Source: Sulfurovum sp. (GTDB lineage: Bacteria; Campylobacterota; Campylobacteria; Campylobacterales; Sulfurovaceae). From it: DNA of 22,470 nucleotides. Position numbers and translations under genes: made by a program. The stretch spans positions 1 to 22,470 of the forward strand of contig JAUXGC010000008.1 in assembly GCA_030622375.1 (NCBI GenBank). Reading direction: 5' to 3'. The notes beneath the pieces were generated by a model. The model worked only from the letters and a program-made list of their open reading frames with translations, had not been told where the DNA came from and did no database searches. Positions 15,859 to 22,470 of the stretch are shown in pieces; the first letter of the stretch is position 1; each line of letters opens with the position of its first letter.

Positions 15859-17012
15859 ATTATTTCCCTATATGCAGTCAATAATCTTTGCATCGCAACT
15901 TCCAAAACTTCTTTAGATGTACCTATATTCAAACGCATAAACCCATCTCCTGATTTGCCAAAGCTCTTTCCGTCATTTAGCCCAAGCTTGGCTTCATGAA
16001 CAAAGTAGTTAACCAATTCTTCATGTGTAAAGCCCATCTTACTACAATCCAACCATACTAAAAAAGTTGCTTCGGTTTTTATGGTTTTTATAGGTAGTTC
16101 ATGTTTTTTAATAAATTCATTAACATACGCAATATTGACAAAAAGATAAACCTTTAAAGCATCCAACCATTCTGCTCCCTCTTCATACGCAGCCATAAGT
16201 GCTTCTATGCCAAAAGGATTTCCATTCGTAACACCTGATCTATGCTGCTCTACCGTATATCTTCTACGGAGTTTATCGTTAGGTATGATAGCATAAGAAG
16301 TATTGAGCCCTGCAACATTAAATGTTTTAGAAGGTGCATTTAAAATAATACATCTATTTTTCATCTTCTCAAAACTCCCTATGATATGATGCGTTTTTTC
16401 GTACACAAGATCTGCATGTATCTCATCTGAAACAATAATCACATCATTAACAACACATATATCTATGATTTTTCCCAATTCCTTCTCGCTCCACACTCTT
16501 CCTGTAGGATTGTGTGGAGAACAGAGTAAAAAAAGTTTTGCCTCTTTTGCTTTTATTTCAAAATCTTCAAAATCTATCTCGTACTTGCCATTTTTATAGA
16601 CTAAAGTATTGTCAAGAAGTTTTCTCTTTCTATGTTTCACAGAAGACACAAAAGGAGGGTAAATAGGTGTTTGTACCAGTATGCCATCACCCTTTTTTGT
16701 AAATGCTTCTATAGCAAAATTCATAGACGGCACTACCCCATAACAAGGTACGATCCACTTACTTTTTATTTTCCAGTCAAAACGTTTTTCCATCCATTTC
16801 TTAATGGCTTTATAGTATCGTTCCGGATAAACAGTGTAACCATAAAGAGGATGATTTGCTCTTTTTCTCATGGCATCTTGGACACAAACAGGAGAAGCCA
16901 AATCCATATCAGCCACCCATAAAGGAAGCAGATCATTTGTACCAAACTTCTTTATGGCATCATCCAGTTTAGTAGTATAAGTGCCTCTTCTATCTAGTGC
17001 TTCAAAATTCAT
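15855..17012 (-). CDS. PatB/MalY-family PLP-dependent C-S beta-lyase
   Basis: 385 residues from MNFEALDRRG, the usual PatB start. It has WVADMDLASP (32-41), YGYTVYP, SPHNPTGRVW (165-174), SDEIHADL (195-202) and the PLP lysine K229 in NAPSKTFNVAGLN. PatB/MalY enzymes split cystathionine or other cysteine S-conjugates. In-frame ATGs at 17042 and 17033 also exist, the latter overlapping the previous stop as ATGA, so coupled translation with a short N-terminal extension is possible. The gene before it is OvoA-like at its N-terminus, and the ovothiol lyase OvoB is also a PLP C-S lyase, so an OvoB role is a reasonable alternative to cystathionine lyase. dacB follows with an overlap. Confidence 0.85.
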   Translation of the reverse strand: MNFEALDRRGTYTTKLDDAIKKFGTNDLLPLWVADMDLASPVCVQDAMRKRANHPLYGYTVYPERYYKAIKKWMEKRFDWKIKSKWIVPCYGVVPSMNFAIEAFTKKGDGILVQTPIYPPFVSSVKHRKRKLLDNTLVYKNGKYEIDFEDFEIKAKEAKLFLLCSPHNPTGRVWSEKELGKIIDICVVNDVIIVSDEIHADLVYEKTHHIIGSFEKMKNRCIILNAPSKTFNVAGLNTSYAIIPNDKLRRRYTVEQHRSGVTNGNPFGIEALMAAYEEGAEWLDALKVYLFVNIAYVNEFIKKHELPIKTIKTEATFLVWLDCSKMGFTHEELVNYFVHEAKLGLNDGKSFGKSGDGFMRLNIGTSKEVLEVAMQRLLTAYREII

Positions 17013-17029
17013 TTTCTTACCAATTATTA

Positions 17030-17368
17030 TCATTTTTGCCATACTGTCATTTGTGCTATAGTATATTGATGTTTTCTTGCTGCCTTCTGTATGACAAAGG
17101 GCACATCTTTAGTATCTATAAGTTTGAAATCTTTGTCCAGTATCTCTTCGAGTCCCTGCAGAATCGTGACAATGAAAAATGTGGCTGTATGTCCGTAGTA
17201 AAAAATAATAGGGTGACGAAGAGGATCTGCTTTTTTAAAATAAGCTTTTTCGTCTGCTATGAGATTAAAAAGTGCCTCATAGCGTTTATAACAATATTGA
17301 AAATAGTCTTTGATCTCTTGTCGTTTGAGTTCAAAGTTTCTTCCATAAAGTGTAGGCATACTTACCAT
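17030..17368 (-). CDS. Short OvoA N-terminal-like (DinB_2-type) protein, probably a remnant
   Basis: 112 residues. The first 75 or so (KRYEALFNLI, then DPLRHPIIFYYGHTATFF) resemble the start of 5-histidylcysteine sulfoxide synthase (OvoA), including the GHTA histidine that is an iron ligand in the related EgtB fold. After that the sequence departs from the family. The rest of the DinB fold with the HxxxH ligands, the FGE-sulfatase domain and the methyltransferase domain are absent, so ovothiol-synthase activity is not expected. The ATG keeps a good AAAGGA site, and the stop overlaps possible starts of the PatB-like gene. It is either a decayed gene still translated or a small protein of its own kind. 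Confidence 0.6.
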   Translation of the reverse strand: MVSMPTLYGRNFELKRQEIKDYFQYCYKRYEALFNLIADEKAYFKKADPLRHPIIFYYGHTATFFIVTILQGLEEILDKDFKLIDTKDVPFVIQKAARKHQYTIAQMTVWQK

Positions 17369-17419
17369 AGCTTATCCTTTCAAAGTAATATCACAGTCAG
17401 TATATCTAAGAGGCTAAAC

Positions 17420-17758
17420 TTAAAAATCTACCTTCTCTTTAGAACTCTCTATCATAGATATGACAAGGGTATAAAGATTTGCAATAACCGCTCCTATTAC
17501 CAGCCCTGTAGCAAGTTCATGATTTTCGTAAAACTTTAGTGCAAAAAATGCAGGTATCAAATGCAAGTCAGCTACTAGAGAGCCTGCCAAAAGTTCTGCT
17601 GAAAGTATATTTCTTACCCCAATTTTCATAATGGTCGAGATAATATTTACAGACCCTGCTATAAAAAGTGCTACTAATGCCTCCTCATACAAAAATGCTG
17701 CTGATGTTGTAAGAGACATCAGTGTAAAAAATATATAGAAAACTTTTCCCCATTGCAT
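17420..17758 (-). CDS. DUF6394 family inner-membrane protein
   Basis: About 112 residues, mostly hydrophobic, with three or four membrane segments (KVFYIFFTLMSLTTSAAF, EALVALFIAGSVNIIST, LAGSLVADLHLIPAFFA, LVIGAVIANLYTLVISM) and a charged tail ESSKEKVDF. The function of the family is unknown. I recall it as conserved next to sec genes in Campylobacterota. ATG 17758 is preferred because AAGGGA lies at normal distance; ATG 17764 abuts that site, and the frame extends upstream without ribosome-site support. Confidence 0.7.
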   Translation of the reverse strand: MQWGKVFYIFFTLMSLTTSAAFLYEEALVALFIAGSVNIISTIMKIGVRNILSAELLAGSLVADLHLIPAFFALKFYENHELATGLVIGAVIANLYTLVISMIESSKEKVDF

Positions 17759-17842
17759 ACTCATTCCCTTTCTTCTTGAAAATTGACAAAGCCAATTTTT
17801 CAATAGTAGATTTATAGTTTTATTTGTTAAATTATAGCGTAA

Positions 17843-18814
17843 TTATATCGTCCCACTCTCATACATGGAACGCATTTTCTCTTTCTCTTTATCTCTTTTA
17901 CGCTTCACTGCTTCTTTTTCTCTAAATTCAGAGACAGAAAAACCAAGCCACATCAAAATAGGTGATGCCACAAAGATAGAGGAGTATGTACCCACAACAA
18001 TCCCTACAAGCAAGGTAAAACTAAACCCTTTTATAATCTCTCCACCAAAAATATATAGTGATAAAACAACAAGAAATGTTGTTAAAGATGTTAATGTTGT
18101 ACGTGAAAGTGTACGCGTCACAGACTCATCGATGATATGTTCTAAGTCTGGATCTTTGATGGTTCTCACCCCTTCACGAATACGGTCAAATACAATAATG
18201 GTATCGTTCAACGAATAGCCTAGTATGGTTAAAAGTGCTGCTAAAATATCAAGGTTAACCTCCACATCAAAAAGGACAATCATCCCCATAGCAATGGTAA
18301 CATCATGCATCAACGCAATAACAGCAGATATTGCAAAACGCCACTCAAATCTAAATGAAATATATATAAGAATACCTATAATTGCAAGTAACATAGCCAT
18401 AAGTCCCTGCTCACGCAACTCTGAACCTACTTTGGCTCCAACCATATCAACTCTTCTTATATCAAAACTACCTGTATCTTTAAGTAGGATTTGTACCTTA
18501 TCTGCTATATCTTCGCCTAGAGATTTTGAGCTCATTTTAGTACGAATAACAACTTCATCTTCTCCACCAAAAAAAGTAACCGTTGCACTTTCGTAGGTTT
18601 TGTCTAGCTCAAGAGCCTCTCTTACTTTTTTTATGGGTGCTTTGCCTTCATACTGTAGCTGTATAAGCGTACCTCCAGCGAAGTCAATACCATAATTAAA
18701 TCCTTTGCTTATAATCAAACCAAGCGCAAGTATTACTATGGCTACAGAGAGCAAGCCAAAACGTTTACTTTTTTCCATCAGCAAAAGAGGTTTTTTATAT
18801 TTAAATACTTCCAT
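17843..18814 (-). CDS. secF: Protein translocase subunit SecF
   Basis: 323 residues with six membrane segments. The first is followed by the GIDFAGGTL motif and a periplasmic domain. The second block shows GSELREQGLMAMLLA, GYSLNDTIIVFDRIRE and TRTLSRTTLTSLTTFL. With SecD it uses the proton gradient to help SecYEG release exported proteins. The ATG overlaps the secD stop as TAATG, and a strong AGGAGG lies 7 nt upstream, so it is coupled to secD. The length is normal. Confidence 0.97.
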   Translation of the reverse strand: MEVFKYKKPLLLMEKSKRFGLLSVAIVILALGLIISKGFNYGIDFAGGTLIQLQYEGKAPIKKVREALELDKTYESATVTFFGGEDEVVIRTKMSSKSLGEDIADKVQILLKDTGSFDIRRVDMVGAKVGSELREQGLMAMLLAIIGILIYISFRFEWRFAISAVIALMHDVTIAMGMIVLFDVEVNLDILAALLTILGYSLNDTIIVFDRIREGVRTIKDPDLEHIIDESVTRTLSRTTLTSLTTFLVVLSLYIFGGEIIKGFSFTLLVGIVVGTYSSIFVASPILMWLGFSVSEFREKEAVKRKRDKEKEKMRSMYESGTI

Positions 18815-20394
18815 TATTTTACCTCCTCTGCTTTAATACCAAACCAAAAGTTCAGCTTTTTCTTATCGATACGAGGTAGTATCCATTGATAAATACCATG
18901 AGTTCCCACAATAGCAGTTAGCATAGATGCTAAAATACCGATACTCATAGTAAGAGCAAAGCCCTTAATGGCACCTGTGCCATATACATAAAGTACCGTT
19001 GCTGCAATAAGAGTTGTTACATTCGCATCCCAAATGGCAGTAAAAGCATTGTCATATCCATCTTCTATGGACTTTCCAATAGACTTGCCCTGATACAACA
19101 GTTCCCGTATCCGTTCACTTATAATAACATTTGCATCAACTGCCATACCTACAGTCAAAACGATACCTGCCATACCCGGCAAAGTAAGTGTTGCACCAAA
19201 AAGTGACATAATAGCTAAAATCAAAAAGAGGTTTCCTATGAGTGCTATATCAGCTATAACTCCTGCTATACCATAATAAAGTATCATAAAAATGACAACC
19301 AGTAGAAATCCAAGTGCAAGTGCTAAAGAGCTTGCTTTAATACTATCTGCACCCAAACTTGGCCCAATTGATCTTTTTTCCATCACATATACAGGTGCAA
19401 GCAAGGCTCCTGAACGAAGTGCTATTGCCAAATCATGTGCTTCTTCTAATTTAAAACTACCAGATATCTGAACATGCCCCCCACCAATACGCTCACGAAT
19501 ATTTGGTGCAGAATAGACCTTGTTATCCAAAACTACTGCCATACGTTTTCCTACACTTTTACCTGTAAAATCACCAAATATTTTAGCCCCTTGCCCATTA
19601 AGTGTAAAATTAATAACTGGCTGATTGCTCTCATCAAATCCTACTTTCGCATCAGTAAGCATAGAACCATCCAATACAGGGATAGCACGAAGCAGATATC
19701 TTTCTTCCGTACTGACATCTGGTAAAATGACATCGCCAAAACTTTTTGCTTCATTCTTGCTCATAGTTGCAACTCTAGAAGCTCTATCTTCATCTACTGC
19801 CATAAGCTGAAGATGTGCTGCCCGAGCAATAAGCTCACGAATACGCTGTTCATCTTCTTGCGTTTTAATCCCTGGAACTTCTACAAGAATCTTGTCATCG
19901 CCCTGTTTTGCCACTGTTGGCTCAGCAAGACCAAACTCATTTAGTCTGTTGCGTATAGTATCTACTGCTTGTTTAATAGCATTTTCTTTTGTTCTAATAA
20001 TCTCGTCTGTGGTAATTTCAAGAATAAAATTCAATCCACTTTGACTTAAGGTGCTGCCTTTTATCTCTGTTTTTAGTAACTCTTTTGCCTTAGCAACATC
20101 ATCTTCATCAAGTAATTCAAATTTGATTTGATTGTCATCAGTCATATGAAGTTCATCAAAAATAATCTCTTCATCATCAAAAATATACTTTACAGACGCA
20201 GCCATAGATTTAATACGAGATTCAATAGCAATTTCACTTTTAATTCCAAGAAGCATATGTAGTCCACCTTGAAGATCAAGTCCCAAAGTAATCTTCTTTC
20301 CACTATCACTTTGTGTTAAAGAGGGGATAGAAAAAATTAAACCAAAAATTAGGGCAAAAGCAAAAAGTATAACTCTAAAATTAAGCGTTTTCAC
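18814..20394 (-). CDS. secD: Protein translocase subunit SecD
   Basis: About 526 residues with six membrane segments: the first (VILFAFALIFGLIFSIPSL), the hallmark LGLDLQGGLHMLLG, a large periplasmic P1 domain (RNRLNEFGLAEPTVAKQG, LVEVPGI), and the C-terminal membrane block with VYSAPNIRERIGGG, ALRSGALLAPV and AVDANVIISERIRE. The start is taken as GTG 20394, with AAGG 9 nt upstream and a 14-nt overlap with yajC. A TTG at 20430 would extend it by 12 residues but has no ribosome site. It is the middle gene of yajC-secD-secF. Confidence 0.96.
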   Translation of the reverse strand: MKTLNFRVILFAFALIFGLIFSIPSLTQSDSGKKITLGLDLQGGLHMLLGIKSEIAIESRIKSMAASVKYIFDDEEIIFDELHMTDDNQIKFELLDEDDVAKAKELLKTEIKGSTLSQSGLNFILEITTDEIIRTKENAIKQAVDTIRNRLNEFGLAEPTVAKQGDDKILVEVPGIKTQEDEQRIRELIARAAHLQLMAVDEDRASRVATMSKNEAKSFGDVILPDVSTEERYLLRAIPVLDGSMLTDAKVGFDESNQPVINFTLNGQGAKIFGDFTGKSVGKRMAVVLDNKVYSAPNIRERIGGGHVQISGSFKLEEAHDLAIALRSGALLAPVYVMEKRSIGPSLGADSIKASSLALALGFLLVVIFMILYYGIAGVIADIALIGNLFLILAIMSLFGATLTLPGMAGIVLTVGMAVDANVIISERIRELLYQGKSIGKSIEDGYDNAFTAIWDANVTTLIAATVLYVYGTGAIKGFALTMSIGILASMLTAIVGTHGIYQWILPRIDKKKLNFWFGIKAEEVK

Positions 20395-20656
20395 CCAATT
20401 CAACCTTTTTTGCCACAAATGCTTTATCAAGCTTTACAATAACTTCATTATTTATCTTGATTTTGATAAACTCTTCTTCAGGCTTTACAATTACGGCAAT
20501 AATGCCTCCGCTGGTGATGATTTTATCTCCTTTTGTTAAGCCCTCGAGCATTGCTGCATGTGCTTTTTGTGTTTTTTGCTGCGGTCTAATAATTAAAAAA
20601 TAAAAAATCGCGAATAAGATGATTAGTGGTAAAAATGAAGCTAGTCCATTATCCAT
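20381..20656 (-). CDS. yajC: Sec translocon accessory subunit YajC
   Basis: 91 residues: one membrane segment (FLPLIILFAIFYFLII), the family hallmark RPQQK, then a small cytoplasmic domain with KGDKIITSGGI. It associates with SecDF and YidC. ATG 20656 is chosen because AAAGGA lies 6 nt upstream. It is the first gene of the Sec accessory operon. Its start is only 10 bp from the likely start of the divergent lnt. Confidence 0.94.
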   Translation of the reverse strand: MDNGLASFLPLIILFAIFYFLIIRPQQKTQKAHAAMLEGLTKGDKIITSGGIIAVIVKPEEEFIKIKINNEVIVKLDKAFVAKKVELGENA

Positions 20657-20666
20657 AAGGAATCCT

Positions 20667-22025
20667 TTGAGTAAAATTAGACAGTATTTTAGCACTATTG
20701 AGATAATAAAAGGCTTTGTAATCGCACTTCTAAGCTCTGCTTTTATATATTTAAACTATTTAGAATTTTCATACCCACTTTTAAATACCATTTTAGCTGT
20801 AATGGCTCTCTATCTATTGCTCCAAGAAGAAGAAAAAGTCTGGTTTTTTTCTGGTTTTTTTATAGGACTTTTTTGGTTCTGGTGGATTTTAATTAGTTTT
20901 AAATACTATGAGATGATTTGGGCTATCCCTATTGGACTTTTAGTAATCATGCTAGCTTATGGCGCTATCTTTTGGTTCATAGCTAAAGTAGCATCTGTCC
21001 CTGTAGGGTGTTGTGCCTCCACAACACCACATCTTAATTTTGCACAAAAATTATATTGCCCTTTTATTATTAAATGGTGTTGTGGGGGCACAACACCCTG
21101 CATTAGCACTTTAATCGTAAAAGCTATTGGCCTGCTACTTTTAAGCTATATTCACCCTTTTGGATTTGACTGGCTAAAACCTGAACTGATGTTTGTAGAG
21201 AGTTATTTAGGTATTGAAAAATGGCAACTTGCTATTATCTTGATTGGCATCATTTTAAGTATATGGAAAAAACAACTTTTATTCCTCTTTCTCATACTTT
21301 TCGCCTATCAACCAACAGTTAATACTTCATCATCGTTACCTGATACCATTCAAATAGTCTCTACAAATACTCCTGTTAAGGAGAAGTGGGACGAGTCTCT
21401 GCACTCTACACAGTTTGATGCTGTTTTTGAATCCATAGACAAAGCTATAGATGCAAATAAAACACTTATTGTATTGCCAGAGTCTGTTTTTCCTATTTTT
21501 ATAAACCGTTCACAAACTTTAATGGATAAGCTTCAAAAAAAATCTAACAAAATTTCAATAGTTACAGGTGGTCTCTACTGGGACGGTTCAACTCCACGAA
21601 ACTCTACTTATATTTTTACCAAAAAAGATATAAAAATTGCCCATAAAGTACTGCTTGTTCCTTTCGGAGAGAGCAATCCACTGCCGGAATTTCTTAGTAA
21701 ATGGGTTAACAGAGTATTTTATGATGGGGCAATAGACTACAAGGCGAGCAATCAGGTTACAGATTATAAAATTGGAGACAAAGTATATAGAAATGCTATC
21801 TGCTTTGAAGCCACAAGTGAGAAGCTCTACAGCAAAGACAAGGAAGGAAACCACCCTAACAACATGATAGTCCTAAGCAACAACGGCTGGTTCACCCCCT
21901 CCATAGAACCCACACAGCAAAAACTTTTGTTACAATACTATAGTAAAAAGTATGGAACTACTATCTATCATGCAGTGAATATGTCGGAGTCTTATGTGAT
22001 TAGAAATGGGGAAATTGAGGAATGA
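20667..22025 (+). CDS. lnt: Apolipoprotein N-acyltransferase, with an in-frame REPIN insertion
   Basis: Lnt adds the third acyl chain to lipoproteins in the inner membrane. About 452 residues: an N-terminal block of membrane segments and a periplasmic nitrilase-like domain with the triad E272 (VLPESVFP), K327 (HKVLLVPFGES) and C379 (AICFEATS). The start is TTG 20667, with AAGGA 5-6 nt upstream; the ATG at 20619 lies inside yajC. Residues 113-145 (VGCCASTTP ... CCGGTTPC) are encoded by a 99-bp palindromic element and add six cysteines in the loop between the membrane segment ending IFWFIAKVAS and the one starting LIVKAIGLLLL. The frame stays open and the triad is intact, so the enzyme may still work. 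Confidence 0.92.
   Translation: MSKIRQYFSTIEIIKGFVIALLSSAFIYLNYLEFSYPLLNTILAVMALYLLLQEEEKVWFFSGFFIGLFWFWWILISFKYYEMIWAIPIGLLVIMLAYGAIFWFIAKVASVPVGCCASTTPHLNFAQKLYCPFIIKWCCGGTTPCISTLIVKAIGLLLLSYIHPFGFDWLKPELMFVESYLGIEKWQLAIILIGIILSIWKKQLLFLFLILFAYQPTVNTSSSLPDTIQIVSTNTPVKEKWDESLHSTQFDAVFESIDKAIDANKTLIVLPESVFPIFINRSQTLMDKLQKKSNKISIVTGGLYWDGSTPRNSTYIFTKKDIKIAHKVLLVPFGESNPLPEFLSKWVNRVFYDGAIDYKASNQVTDYKIGDKVYRNAICFEATSEKLYSKDKEGNHPNNMIVLSNNGWFTPSIEPTQQKLLLQYYSKKYGTTIYHAVNMSESYVIRNGEIEE
21003..21101. repeat. REPIN-like element copy C, inside lnt
   Basis: A 99-bp unit: left GTAGGGTGTTGT-GCCTCC-ACAACACC, a 47-bp AT-rich spacer, and the right inverted module with loop GCCCCC and one head change (GCAG). 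Its length is a multiple of three, and the + strand reading used by lnt has no stop. Left and right loops are fully complementary when G-T pairing is counted, so the whole unit can also fold as one long hairpin. Confidence 0.92.
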
Positions 22026-22101
22026 AAACCTTATAAAAATAAATTTAATTAACTCACATATTACCAAAAACCATTATGTTCCTATTTTATATTGTCTAGA
22101 A

Positions 22102-22135
22102 AGCATCTAAAAGTAAACTCTTTATCTTAGATGCT
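22102..22135. terminator. Hairpin between lnt and glnS
   Basis: AGCATCTAA (22102-22110) and TTAGATGCT (22127-22135) form a 9-bp perfect stem, and GTAAA/TTTAT extends it inside to a 3-nt loop. No clear T-run follows on the + strand. It may end lnt transcription or act in the glnS leader. Confidence 0.4.
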
Positions 22136-22198
22136 ATAAGCTCTAATTTGATAAAATACAACTCTTATGAAAGTTTCAAAATAAAAAGGCTTAATTTA

Positions 22199-22470
22199 AT
22201 GAGTGAGAGCAAAGATTTTTTACGTACAATAGTTGAAGAAGACTTGAAATCAGGTAAGTGTAAAGAGGTTGTTACAAGATTTCCTCCAGAACCCAATGGC
22301 TTCCCTCACATTGGACACGCCAAGTCTATCTGTATAAATTTTGGTATCGCAAGTGACTATCGTGGTCACTGTAACCTTAGAATGGATGACACCAATCCAA
22401 CTACAGAAGACACGAAATACGTTGAGGCTCTTAAAGATGCTGTAGAGTGGCTTGGATATGACTTTGATAA
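22199..22470 (+). CDS. glnS: Glutamine--tRNA ligase, N-terminal part (3' end outside window)
   Basis: The first 90 residues of a class I glutaminyl-tRNA synthetase, which charges tRNA-Gln with glutamine directly. The diagnostic segment is [22 protein letters not shown], containing the HIGH-type ATP motif, followed by [22 protein letters not shown]. GluRS would instead show a FAPSPTG.lHIG pattern, so GlnRS is well supported. The ATG has AAGG 9 nt upstream. Many members of this phylum are thought to use the GatCAB transamidation route, so the gene is of comparative interest. Confidence 0.92.
   Translation, partial: MSESKDFLRTIVEEDLKSGKCKEVVTRFPPEPNGFPHIGHAKSICINFGIASDYRGHCNLRMDDTNPTTEDTKYVEALKDAVEWLGYDFD

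Noticed and set aside
20619..20666. Longer lnt starting at ATG 20619
   Set aside because: The start lies inside yajC without a ribosome site, while TTG 20667 has AAGGA at correct distance.

Overview
The window looks like chromosomal DNA of a Campylobacterota (Epsilonproteobacteria) bacterium, probably an environmental, Sulfurovum- or Sulfurimonas-like lineage. This rests on the AT-rich base composition, the single-domain-style XerH recombinase, the yajC-secD-secF cluster followed by a DUF6394 gene and opposed by a short Lnt, and the MutS2 and MurC variants. The genus is an inference from gene content, not a database match. No rRNA, tRNA or CRISPR array was seen.

Region 1 (1-4800) is accessory and signalling. 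It holds the C-terminal end of a HisKA_2/HWE-type histidine kinase overlapping an OmpR-type response regulator, a convergent LuxI/FeeM-like GNAT acyltransferase, then a TRAFs-binding-like helical-repeat protein facing a membrane-anchored DUF4062 protein. A 100-bp palindromic element sits between the last two.

Region 2 (4817-5771) is a xerH-type tyrosine recombinase gene. Its catalytic half is intact, but its 5' end is split by a 136-bp hairpin-rich insertion bounded by a 16-bp direct repeat, so the N-terminal domain frame no longer has a usual start codon.

Region 3 (5764-17800) is mostly housekeeping. It contains a YfgM/BamB-like envelope pair, MutS2, an SGNH esterase, MurC, an acidic protein of unknown function, a DapC-like aminotransferase, a small secreted protein, a PBP4-type DacB fused to a SPOR domain, a PatB-family C-S lyase, an OvoA N-terminal-like remnant and DUF6394. 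MurC, the DapC-like enzyme and DacB all belong to peptidoglycan metabolism.

Region 4 (17843-22470) holds the Sec accessory operon yajC-secD-secF, a divergent lnt (lipoprotein N-acyltransferase) and the start of glnS.

The most striking pattern is a family of three 71-99 bp elements (11646-11719, 12334-12404, 21003-21101). Each is two inverted copies of a 26-bp module made of a GTAG head, an 8-bp stem GGTGTTGT/ACAACACC and a 6-nt loop. This is the architecture of REPINs moved by RAYT (Y1/HUH) transposases. Two copies bracket one gene exactly, one of them supplies the stop codon of the aminotransferase gene, and the third sits in frame inside lnt and adds 33 residues. The palindromes at 3285-3384 and in xerH may be other families of similar elements.
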